Below are positions 51,026 through 58,936 of a stretch of 64,000 nucleotides of DNA, piece after piece. How positions within the stretch are numbered: the first letter of the stretch is position 1; each line of letters opens with the position of its first letter. The notes under the pieces were generated by a model, which saw nothing but the letters and a program-made list of their open reading frames with translations, had not been told where the DNA came from and made no database searches. Origin of the DNA: Burkholderia cepacia (GTDB taxonomy: Bacteria; Pseudomonadota; Gammaproteobacteria; Burkholderiales; Burkholderiaceae); NCBI RefSeq assembly GCF_001039005.1, contig NZ_LDWR01000079.1, positions 1 to 64,000 of the forward strand, in the 5' to 3' direction. The position numbers and the translations under genes are program-made.

Positions 51026-51894
51026 ACTGCCACCTTACGAAGACCACTGACGATGTCGTACTTCGGCTCGAATCCGAGCTTCGTCAAACTTGAAATGTCT
51101 GCCTGCCACTGCATGGGATCGCCCTGGCGAGCCGAGCCTGAAAATGCGAGCTTCGGATGCCAATCGAGATGCGCCAGCAACGTTGTGACCGCCTGCTCGA
51201 TCGGCACCGACACGCCGCTCGCGACATTGACAGCCCGGCCGTCGAACACGTCGCTCTGCAGAATCAGCGCGATGCACGACACGAGATCGTCGATGAAAAT
51301 AAAGTCGCGTGTCTCTCCGCCCGTGCCGAACAGTTCCAGCGCCTCTTGCCCGCGCGCGCGGCCGTACACGTCCCAGAAGAGTTGCTTCCTGAGGCCCGGG
51401 CCATATGCCGAAAAAATCCGCAACGAAACGGACCGAACGCCGAACTGCTCGAAATACTCGCGGCAAGCCAGTTCGGCGTAATACTTGTGCCAGCCATATG
51501 GCGACACCGGCGCCGCTGGCGCCGCCTCGGTCACCGGCATCACAGCCGGATTACCGTAAACGGCAGCGCTCGACAGATGAACGAAGCGCGTCCCAGGACT
51601 ATTCACACGAATCGCCTCGAGCATTTCAATCACACGACGCGCGTTCAGCAGGTAATCGTGCTGCGGATCGCTCAGCGACGCAGGCACGCTGGCGGCACCG
51701 GAGCAGTTGATGCAGACGTCCGGAGCGATCGACCGCAACAGATGTGCGTAGTCCGGATTGTCTTTGTCGTAGCAGACAAAATCTTTCGCATCGCTTGGAA
51801 AGATGTCCGCGCGCACCACGTCGCAGGTGGCTTCGAGCGTATCCGCGACGTGGCTTCCGATGAACCCGCCGGAGCCGATGACGAGAACCCTCAT
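51004..51894 (-). CDS. NAD-dependent epimerase/dehydratase (nucleotide-sugar SDR)
   Basis: 296 residues. MRVLVIGSGGFIGSHVADTL (1-20) is the Rossmann motif, HLSSAAVYGNP gives the catalytic Ser and VSPYGWHKYYAELA the Y-x3-K. It is shorter than GalE or RmlB and resembles 4-epimerase/4-ketoreductase SDRs in O-antigen loci. The nucleotide sugar it acts on is not identifiable from sequence; given its neighbours it may make a donor for the flanking transferases. ATGA overlaps on its upstream side and a 22-base overlap downstream place it in a tightly coupled four-gene run. Confidence 0.82.
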   Translation of the reverse strand: MRVLVIGSGGFIGSHVADTLEATCDVVRADIFPSDAKDFVCYDKDNPDYAHLLRSIAPDVCINCSGAASVPASLSDPQHDYLLNARRVIEMLEAIRVNSPGTRFVHLSSAAVYGNPAVMPVTEAAPAAPVSPYGWHKYYAELACREYFEQFGVRSVSLRIFSAYGPGLRKQLFWDVYGRARGQEALELFGTGGETRDFIFIDDLVSCIALILQSDVFDGRAVNVASGVSVPIEQAVTTLLAHLDWHPKLAFSGSARQGDPMQWQADISSLTKLGFEPKYDIVSGLRKVAVWLKEQN

Positions 51895-54329
51895 TGGACC
51901 GCCTCTTCCCGATCGAGCACAAACGAATACGGGCGACCCGCGACGTCCAGCTCCGACAGATTCGCCAGTTCCTGCTCCGAATGCGGGAAATAATTGATGA
52001 CGCTGTCCGCGAAGCCCAGGGTTCGGTGTAACCGCAAGCCCGCCGCCCTCACGAAATCGAGATACTGCTCGACCGTGTACGCGTTTTCACCGCCGTAATA
52101 GTGATGGAACGCATGCCCGTCCAGAAACCGCGCTCGATCGTCCTCGTCGAAAATCACGTGCTCGCGAATCAGCAACGCGACGCCGTTCGCGGCAAGCAGT
52201 TCCTTGATTTTCTTGAGCGAAGTAACCGGATCTCGAAAATGATGAAGCGCTTGCCGGCAATAGACGACGTCGAACTGTTCGTCGACATCCAGCGACTCCA
52301 TGTCGCTGCTGACTATGCGCACCCGCTCCCTGATGGTCGGGTCGACGTTCATGGCGACGAAGTTGAGCAAGGTTTCCGCTGCGAGCGTGCCGACGATCCT
52401 ATCGCCCGACTTCTCGACCAGCTTGACGTGATAGCCCTCCAGGGCAAAGGCAACCGCCATCACGCCATTGCCGCCACCGACGTCGATCATCGTTCGCGCG
52501 TGAGGGCACTTGGCGCGAATCAGTTCCAGCGTGCCGACGAACTCGCCGCTTTCGCGAAAGCGCCGCAGCGACATACCGGAATCCGCGCTCAGGTATGAGC
52601 TGTCCAGGATGTCTCGAAACTGCGGATCGCCTTGCGACGCGCCGACGATATCCTCCCAGGACCACGACTCGCGCGGCACCAGCTTGATGAAGCGCGCCGG
52701 ATTGCCGCCATAGACGGAAAACGGCGCAACGTCCTTCGTCACGACCGAGCGCGCGGCAACAACCGCGCCGCGCCCGATGCGCACACCTTTCATGATGACC
52801 GACTCAAAGCCGATCCATGCGCCATCCTCGATAACGATGGGCTTCGACACGACCTGCGACCAATCCTTGTAGGCGCCCGTCTGACCGATATCAGCCGAGC
52901 ATTTCCAGTCATATGCATCGTTCCATCGGACCGCCGGATCCAGCGAGTGGGAATCGCTGTCGATCAGCGTGCAATCCCACGAAATCAGAACGTTGTTCCC
53001 GATGACGATCCCTTCCTCCTGGGAGCAGATTATCTTGCAGCCGCTCCCTATCGAACTCTTGTCACCAATGGTGATCGTGCCGAGGCCGCGCTCGAAAACG
53101 TAATACCCGCCGACATGGCTGCCGTCACCCACCCGCAAGTACTTCCTGTGCTCCGGCTTGACACGAACGTCGACGATCGCATGCTCCAGTCGCGCGCCTT
53201 GACCAAGTTCGACGAAGCGCACGCCGCCGTAATCAAAGCCTGCGTGATGAATCTGCCGACTGACCGCCTGGCGTCCGCGGGCAATGGCCTTGCCGACAAC
53301 CCGCCGCGCCGCTGCACGGCCATGCGCGACGATGCGCCGATAGCCCTCGCGGCTCGCGAACGCGCGCAAGCGCCGCGCCATCCGCAACCGACGCATCAGC
53401 TTCGGATCCTGGGAGCGCACCATCTTCAGGAACGCCTGAGCCGACCAGTCGCCATGAAGGCGAACGAACTCGACGTCGTCGTCGCTCAGCTTTGCCGCCA
53501 ACCTCGTGAGGAACTCGCCCTTGAACTCGTCTGCGACGTGTGCCTCATAGAAATTGAACGGCGCGATATAGCCGACCAGGATACCCGCGAAATTCTCGCG
53601 CGCTCCGTGCTCGGCAAACAGCTTCAGGCATTCGTCGCGCACCGGAATGAAATCGAACGCCTTGCGATCGTTCAGCTTGGTCGTCGAACCTTCGCGCTGG
53701 TAATAGCGGTACGTGATCCCGCCATCGACGTACACACGCTTGGCATTCAGCATGAGCTTGATCGCGAATGGGTGGTCTTCGTAAAAGACGCCTGTTGCGA
53801 AGCGGATACCTTTGTCGATCAGCAACTGCCGCCGCGCGATCAGTCGCCACGGCGGCGCAGTCCAGCACGACACGACAGCGAAGTCGGCCGGATCAGCCGC
53901 CGGCTCAATCACCTTCCCGACCAAGCGCGGCGGCACGACGCTCGCCGGCTGGACGGCCCCACCATCCCAGAAATACTCGAAGTTCGCGACGAGGACTTCC
54001 GGCGCGAACTGCTCGAGAATGCGGGTCATGCGCAGCAGGACGTTATCGACCAGACAGTCGTCGCTGTCGACGCACCAGACATATTCGCCCTGCGCCTGAT
54101 CGATCCCGTTCAGGCGCGCGGCTCCTTGCCCGCTATTCGGCTGATTGATGATACGAATCCGGGGATCCCGCAATGCATAGTGCCGCGCGATTTCTTCCGT
54201 TCGATCTGTCGAGCCGTCGTTGATGACAATGATCTCGTAGTCGTGAAACGGCTGCTCCAGAATCGACAACAGGCAGCGCTCGAGGTATCGCTCAACGTTG
54301 TAAGCAGGGATGATGAAGGAGAGCTTCAT
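51891..54329 (-). CDS. Three-domain glycosyltransferase / hexapeptide acyltransferase / methyltransferase
   Basis: 812 residues. Residues 1-250 are a GT2: SFIIPAYNVERYLERCL (4-20), VINDGSTDRT (35-44), CVDSDD (86-91). A basic linker (310-360) leads to a left-handed beta-helix acyltransferase (about 395-550) with hexapeptide repeats, a candidate catalytic His in DSDSHSLD (458-465) and the closing YGGNPARFIK. Residues 600-812 are a SAM methyltransferase: TMIDVGGGNGVMAV (613-626), VVYCRQALHHFRDP. All three have intact motifs, so this is a genuine fusion, not a frameshift. It may add a sugar and then acetylate and methylate it. Both ends overlap neighbours by ATGA. Confidence 0.85.
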   Translation of the reverse strand: MKLSFIIPAYNVERYLERCLLSILEQPFHDYEIIVINDGSTDRTEEIARHYALRDPRIRIINQPNSGQGAARLNGIDQAQGEYVWCVDSDDCLVDNVLLRMTRILEQFAPEVLVANFEYFWDGGAVQPASVVPPRLVGKVIEPAADPADFAVVSCWTAPPWRLIARRQLLIDKGIRFATGVFYEDHPFAIKLMLNAKRVYVDGGITYRYYQREGSTTKLNDRKAFDFIPVRDECLKLFAEHGARENFAGILVGYIAPFNFYEAHVADEFKGEFLTRLAAKLSDDDVEFVRLHGDWSAQAFLKMVRSQDPKLMRRLRMARRLRAFASREGYRRIVAHGRAAARRVVGKAIARGRQAVSRQIHHAGFDYGGVRFVELGQGARLEHAIVDVRVKPEHRKYLRVGDGSHVGGYYVFERGLGTITIGDKSSIGSGCKIICSQEEGIVIGNNVLISWDCTLIDSDSHSLDPAVRWNDAYDWKCSADIGQTGAYKDWSQVVSKPIVIEDGAWIGFESVIMKGVRIGRGAVVAARSVVTKDVAPFSVYGGNPARFIKLVPRESWSWEDIVGASQGDPQFRDILDSSYLSADSGMSLRRFRESGEFVGTLELIRAKCPHARTMIDVGGGNGVMAVAFALEGYHVKLVEKSGDRIVGTLAAETLLNFVAMNVDPTIRERVRIVSSDMESLDVDEQFDVVYCRQALHHFRDPVTSLKKIKELLAANGVALLIREHVIFDEDDRARFLDGHAFHHYYGGENAYTVEQYLDFVRAAGLRLHRTLGFADSVINYFPHSEQELANLSELDVAGRPYSFVLDREEAVQ

Positions 54330-55261
54330 GTTCCTTGGTTGCGAATATAGGTGTTAATACGGCCAAGCTTACGCCTGATACGCTGCGCCAATGAAGCCGG
54401 CGTCAGGGCAACGTTCTGACGATTTGCGTGCGCGGAGGACGCCACGATCCGCACGCGCGTCAGCAATGCCAGCGCAACCGCATTTTGAAACCGCGATTCC
54501 GACATGTGCAACCGCAGGATATCCTCGAGTCGCTCGCCGCTGGACCAACCGCGGATGGTCCGAAATACGTGCTCCGCATCCTCGGTTCCGAGAAATGGAA
54601 AATTCTCGACAATCGAGCGATACGTTTCGGCCAGCGTCAACTCACCCTGGACAGTGGACTGGCCAGCGAGAGAAAAATGAACGGCGACGCGATCAAGCCG
54701 CAGGCAGGTGCAACCAGCCCGAATCGCGCCATGAACCCACTTCGCATCCGCGCACATGCGATAGGACGTGTCATAGGGTCCTACCCGGCGATACGCCTCC
54801 GGCGTCGCGAACATCGCGTTGTGACAGAAAGGCACGCCGCTGACGAGCGCGCCAGCATTGTAGTCCTCGTCGGCACGCAGTTGCGAAGTCCCGTCCGCCG
54901 CAAACATCAGAGCCTGGCCCGCCACGATGTCGGACGGCTGCGCCGTCCACGCATGAGCCACCGTGCTCAAAATACCGTCGGCCAGCTGATCGTCCGAACC
55001 GAGCACGATGATCAGATCGCCGGTTGCAAGGGCAACCCCTTTGTTGATCGCGTCGTATATCCCGTTGTCCCGCTCGGAGCGCAACTGGCCGATGAGATCC
55101 TCGTAACGTGCCGCGATCGCCAGCGTATCGTCCGTCGAGCCGCCGTCGACCAGAATCACTTCAGCGGCAGGATATTGCTGACTGCGCACCGACAGAAGAG
55201 CCTGATCCAGCGAGGCGGCCGCGTTGAACGTCGGCACAATAATCGAAAATTTTGGATACAT
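54326..55261 (-). CDS. Glycosyltransferase family 2
   Basis: 311 residues. FSIIVPTFNAAASLDQALLSVRSQ (two blocks, 5-28), VILVDGGSTDDTLAIA (35-50), SERDNGIYDAINKGVALATGD (63-83) and the metal site LGSDD (87-91) put it in the WfgS/WcaA-like GT2 group whose members often transfer rhamnose, fucose or GalNAc. FCHNAMFATPEAYRRVG is an acceptor-side block. The stop overlaps the ATG of the three-domain protein, so they are coupled. No membrane span is evident; it probably acts on the inner leaflet. Specificity is not readable. Confidence 0.87.
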   Translation of the reverse strand: MYPKFSIIVPTFNAAASLDQALLSVRSQQYPAAEVILVDGGSTDDTLAIAARYEDLIGQLRSERDNGIYDAINKGVALATGDLIIVLGSDDQLADGILSTVAHAWTAQPSDIVAGQALMFAADGTSQLRADEDYNAGALVSGVPFCHNAMFATPEAYRRVGPYDTSYRMCADAKWVHGAIRAGCTCLRLDRVAVHFSLAGQSTVQGELTLAETYRSIVENFPFLGTEDAEHVFRTIRGWSSGERLEDILRLHMSESRFQNAVALALLTRVRIVASSAHANRQNVALTPASLAQRIRRKLGRINTYIRNQGT

Positions 55262-55304
55262 ATCTTCCCAACATAGCCGCCCGGGCGGTCGAACCGCGTC
55301 CCGG

Positions 55305-56087
55305 TTAGCGCGCGAACGGGCTCATGAGCAACCGCACCCCTACCGACACCGGCATCTTGGCATACCAGACAAGCGGAACATGCCCGTAATGGATCCTGAC
55401 CGTCCGCATTGCCTCGCGGTAGTGTTGAACAGGATTGCGAATCGTCTTGGTCACCATGTGCGCGCGCGTCGCAGCGACAATTTCGTCGAGGTACCCCAAC
55501 GAGCCGCCATACTCTGCAAGACGCCACCACAGGTCGTAATCAAGTGCATACCCCAATGCGCCGTCCAGCCCCCCGACAGCCTCCCATGCTTCGCGTCGCA
55601 TGATCGTTGCGGGCTGCGAAATGAAGCAACGCCGGGCAAAGCGCGACCGATTCCACGCTTCAGTACTGTAAGGCCTGAGGGGACGGTCGTTCGCATCGAT
55701 GACCATCGAACGGCCGTACACGGCGGGCACCGCCGGTTGCGCATCGAGCGCGGCGACGAGCCGTTCGAGTCCGTTCGGCATGTACGCGTCGTCCGAATTC
55801 AGCCATGCAACGTACGGCGCAGTCCCGCGTGCAATCCCTTCGTTGATCGCCTGCGCCTGCCCACCGTCGGGATGACTCCTCCAGTAGGCCAGTTTGTCGT
55901 CCCAGCGCTCGAGTATTTCGCGCGTGTTGTCAGTCGACCCGGCATCCAGGACGATCACTTCGACGGGTACATCTTGGGAGAACACCGAAACGAGAGCCCG
56001 CTCCAGAAACGCTCCATGATTGAACGTTGGAATGGCAATCGTACAGCGCGCAGAAGGAGCTGGCCGCTTGGTCGTGAACTCATTCAT
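55305..56087 (-). CDS. Glycosyltransferase family 2
   Basis: 260 residues from ATG 56087 (MNEFTTKRPAPS); a TTG at 56147 would extend it but lacks homology. CTIAIPTFNHGAFLERALVSVFSQ (two blocks, about 15-38), VIVLDAGSTDNTREIL (about 43-58), HPDGGQAQAINEGIARG and the metal-binding WLNSDD (about 93-98) are intact. FISQPATIMRREAWEAVGGLD and LDYDLWWRLAEYG define a GT2 subgroup found in Burkholderia and Pseudomonas O-antigen loci. It is the first gene of the leftward run ending at the sulfotransferase fusion, 43 bases from the next GT2. Confidence 0.86.
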   Translation of the reverse strand: MNEFTTKRPAPSARCTIAIPTFNHGAFLERALVSVFSQDVPVEVIVLDAGSTDNTREILERWDDKLAYWRSHPDGGQAQAINEGIARGTAPYVAWLNSDDAYMPNGLERLVAALDAQPAVPAVYGRSMVIDANDRPLRPYSTEAWNRSRFARRCFISQPATIMRREAWEAVGGLDGALGYALDYDLWWRLAEYGGSLGYLDEIVAATRAHMVTKTIRNPVQHYREAMRTVRIHYGHVPLVWYAKMPVSVGVRLLMSPFAR

Positions 56088-56531
56088 CGCGATACGGTAT
56101 TTGTAAGAAACGTCAAGATGGCCCGGGACCCCCCAAGCCAAACCCAAGATTATATCGAAATCTTACAGCCATCCCGGCGCGTAATCGCAAGCAATTGTGA
56201 ATGGCGGCGCATCCGCGGTCTGGTGCGTCGCGACAACATGGCCACGCACGCACGTCGCAATGCATACAACAGGCCACTTACCGCGATCGCATGCCCCTGA
56301 AATCGTGCGTCAATCTTGGCGTCCGGCGTCAAGCCGGCCACTTGCATCGCTCGCACGGTAAAATGCGCGTGCCGATCGACCGGACCGCCTGTCATCCGCC
56401 CCCATTCGGGAGCGCCGCTTCGCGTTCGCAAACCGGACAACTGCGCAAGGACACTCTGCACGCGAGCCAACCGCAGATTGGCAAGCAGTCATAGCACCAT
56501 CGCCCCACACACCAACACTCTGACGACCACA
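56088..56531. other. 444-base divergent intergenic region, O-antigen block
   Basis: No coding frame is supported here. It separates the leftward GT2 operon from the rightward gmm-manC-GT4 operon and must hold both promoters. AAGATT-N7-AATCTT (56146-56164) is a small dyad in the AT-richest part, about 60-77 bases upstream of the GT2 ATG. No JUMPstart or ops element is present. Confidence 0.6.
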
Positions 56532-56987
56532 ATGCTTGACAACGCATCCTTCCTCCAGGTCATAGGCAATAGTCCGCTGATATCCATCGACCTTATCGTG
56601 CCCGACGGCCAGGGGCGTTTTCTGCTGGGCCGCCGAACCAATCAGCCAGCCAAGGGCTATTGGTTCGCACCCGGGGGGCGGATTCGCAAGAATGAGCGAA
56701 TGAATGACGCATACCGCCGCCTGTGCGATATGGAACTGGGGTTGCGCAACCTGGAACTGGCCGACGCCACGCTGCAAGGTGTGCATGAGCACTTCTACGA
56801 CAGCAATTTCGCGGGCGTGACAGGCCTGTCGACCCATTATGTCGTGCTGGCTTACGAGATGCCGCCGACGCCGATCGACCTGAGCACCCTGCCTCCGGAC
56901 CAGCACACCGATTACCGGTGGGCGACTCCGGCCGAGCTGCTCGAAGACGAAACAGTGCATCACTACACCAAGGCCTACTTCGGTTAA
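56532..56987 (+). CDS. gmm: GDP-mannose mannosyl hydrolase (Nudix, Gmm/NudD)
   Basis: 151 residues. This small Nudix enzyme splits GDP-mannose (or GDP-glucose) to the sugar and GDP. The Nudix box is the Gmm variant GGRIRKNERMNDAYRRLCDMELG (split 48-58, 59-70), with the usual REUXEE glutamates altered as in E. coli Gmm. LISIDLIVPDGQGRFLLGRRTNQPAKGYWFAPGG (two blocks, 16-30, 31-49) is the family N-terminus. Start MLDNASFLQVI is chosen by homology. It precedes manC by about 300 bases and could balance GDP-mannose levels. Also found beside manC in colanic-acid loci. Confidence 0.9.
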   Translation: MLDNASFLQVIGNSPLISIDLIVPDGQGRFLLGRRTNQPAKGYWFAPGGRIRKNERMNDAYRRLCDMELGLRNLELADATLQGVHEHFYDSNFAGVTGLSTHYVVLAYEMPPTPIDLSTLPPDQHTDYRWATPAELLEDETVHHYTKAYFG

Positions 56988-57290
56988 CAGGGCCGCTGCG
57001 CCGTAATCAGATGTAAGCGCGATTGACACGTGACCGAATAAGCTGCGACAAGATGCCCTTGTCTGTCTGCGCGTCACGGTCGCCCTCGGCCCGCCGCACT
57101 GCGTCGGATCGCGGGCCCACGCCGCATGTCTCCCGCTCGGGGCTCATGCGAAAGCAAAGTATACTTTGGCGTCTTGTAGTCGCATCAACAGCCCGGTGCG
57201 CCGTGAGGTCCACGTCAACGCGGACAATACTTCGCTGTACTTGCAGCGACTAAACTTACAGGACGATACTCTCGTCGAATAAGGGACATC
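56988..57290. other. 303-base leader region of manC
   Basis: No gene is visible. It contains the perfect palindrome at 57155-57168 and an AAGGGA ribosome site just before the manC GTG. The stretch 57150-57290 is noticeably richer in A and T than the upstream part, as expected of a promoter region. Confidence 0.6.
57155..57168. promoter_or_regulatory. Perfect 14-base palindrome upstream of manC
   Basis: CAAAGTATACTTTG is fully self-complementary and contains TATACT, a good -10 hexamer, so a protein bound here would compete with RNA polymerase. It lies 122 bases before the manC start. Confidence 0.5.
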
Positions 57291-58706
57291 GTGTATTTGA
57301 TTCCAACGATCTTGTGTGGTGGCGCAGGCTCTCGTCTGTGGCCCGTTTCCCGGGAACTCCATCCGAAGCCGTTCATGCGGCTCACGGACGGGCAAAGCTT
57401 GCTCCAGAAAGCCTTCCTGCGCGGAGCAGAGCTGCCCGACGTCCGCGAAGTCCTGACGGTGACCAATCGCGAGCTTCTGTTCAAGACGGAAGACGAGTTC
57501 CGCGAAGTCAACGCAGCGAAGACGGCAACGTCGTACATCCTGGAACCGTTCGGTCGCAACACGGCAGCCGCGATCGCAGCTGCATCATTGCGCGTGGCCG
57601 ACGCCCACGGCAGTGACGCGATTCTGCTGGTGCTGCCCGCAGACCATCTGATTCTCGACCAAACCAGCTTCGGCGAAGCCGTGGCCAAGGCAAAGGCACT
57701 TGCGTCGCAAGGCAAACTCGTCACGTTTGGCATCCAGCCCGACAGGCCGGAGACCGGCTACGGCTATATCGAGGCCGATGGCGACGTCGTGCGGCGCTTT
57801 GTCGAGAAGCCGTCCCTGGAAAAAGCGGAAGAGTACCTCGCGACGGGCCGGTTTCTGTGGAATTCGGGGATGTTCTGCTTTTCCGCTGGCACCATGCTGC
57901 AAGAAATGGAAAAGACCTGCCCAGAAGTCCTGCAAGCGGTGCGTGCATGCGTGGCCGAATCCCGCAGCGTCGCCGGCAAAGGCTTTTCCCAGCTTGAACT
58001 GGATGCCGATACGTTCGAGAAGGTACGCGAGGACTCGATCGACTACGCCGTCATGGAGCGGTCGTCGTCGGTAGCGGTCGTGTCGTGCGACATCGGTTGG
58101 AGCGATATCGGCTCGTGGGATGCGCTCGGCGATCTCACGCCCGCCGATGAGTCCGGTAACCGGGTCGTTGGCCAGGCGATGCTGCGCGATTCGACCAACT
58201 GCTACATCCAGAGCCCGGATCGACTCGCGGGCGCCGTGGGAGTCGAGAATCTCATCATCATCGACACGCCAGACGCCTTGCTCGTCGCACACCGGTCTCG
58301 CGCCCAGGACGTCAAGCATATCTACGCGAAACTCAAGACCGAGGGGCACGAAGCCCACAAGGTGCATCGCACAGTGCATCGCCCCTGGGGTACTTACACG
58401 GTGCTCGAGGAAGGTGCGCGCTTCAAGATCAAGCGCATCGTGGTCAAGCCTGGCGCAAGCCTCAGCCTGCAGTTGCACCATCACCGCAGCGAGCATTGGG
58501 TGGTGGTCAACGGGGCGGCCAAAGTCGTCAATGGCGAGGAGGAAATTTTTCTCGTCGCTAACCAGTCTACGTACATCCCGGCCGGCCACAAGCATCGCCT
58601 GGAAAATCCCGGCGTCGTGGACCTTGTGATGATCGAGGTGCAGAGCGGCGAATATCTCGGTGAAGACGACATCGTCAGGCTCGAGGATCGTTACGGGCGC
58701 AAGTGA
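57291..58706 (+). CDS. manC: Mannose-1-phosphate guanylyltransferase / mannose-6-phosphate isomerase (ManC)
   Basis: 471 residues, bifunctional type II enzyme. Residues 1-290 form the nucleotidyltransferase with the pyrophosphorylase loop CGGAGSRLWPVSRELHPKPF (9-28), FGRNTAAAIAAAS and VEKPSLEKAEEYL. The C-terminal part (about 345-471) is the cupin isomerase domain: RPWGTYTVLEEGARFKIKRI (near 365-384), LQLHHHRSEHWVVVNG and IPAGHKHRLENPG with metal-binding His/Glu. It makes GDP-mannose for gmd/fcl and for any mannose in the O-chain. Start is GTG, preceded by AAGGGA. Confidence 0.96.
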   Translation: MYLIPTILCGGAGSRLWPVSRELHPKPFMRLTDGQSLLQKAFLRGAELPDVREVLTVTNRELLFKTEDEFREVNAAKTATSYILEPFGRNTAAAIAAASLRVADAHGSDAILLVLPADHLILDQTSFGEAVAKAKALASQGKLVTFGIQPDRPETGYGYIEADGDVVRRFVEKPSLEKAEEYLATGRFLWNSGMFCFSAGTMLQEMEKTCPEVLQAVRACVAESRSVAGKGFSQLELDADTFEKVREDSIDYAVMERSSSVAVVSCDIGWSDIGSWDALGDLTPADESGNRVVGQAMLRDSTNCYIQSPDRLAGAVGVENLIIIDTPDALLVAHRSRAQDVKHIYAKLKTEGHEAHKVHRTVHRPWGTYTVLEEGARFKIKRIVVKPGASLSLQLHHHRSEHWVVVNGAAKVVNGEEEIFLVANQSTYIPAGHKHRLENPGVVDLVMIEVQSGEYLGEDDIVRLEDRYGRK

Positions 58707-58936
58707 CGAGCAGCGCGTTGCCGGGCGGGTGATCGCCCCCCCGAAAGGCGCGCCATTTCGATCGAGGGACCGAAGCGTGCCAACCGCGCCGCGCCCTCCC
58801 GACGCGCATGTGCTCGCCGCCCGCAAAGGCATTCGGTTCGGGGCGCAATGGCTCCCCGTCAGCAATCGCGGGCGGCGCAATTGAGTGGCGACCCGAGCCG
58901 GAGCGATGCGCACGCGTGCTGCGCATCGCAATTTCA

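Noticed and set aside
56088..56531. Possible JUMPstart/ops antitermination element before the O-antigen genes
   Set aside because: I looked for GGCGGTAG-type ops sequence in the O-antigen gaps and found none in the right place.
58707..58936. In-frame extension of the GT4 gene back to 58808
   Set aside because: The added residues are low-complexity and lack GT4 homology; MTRRANQLKVLQFY at 58937 fits the family start.
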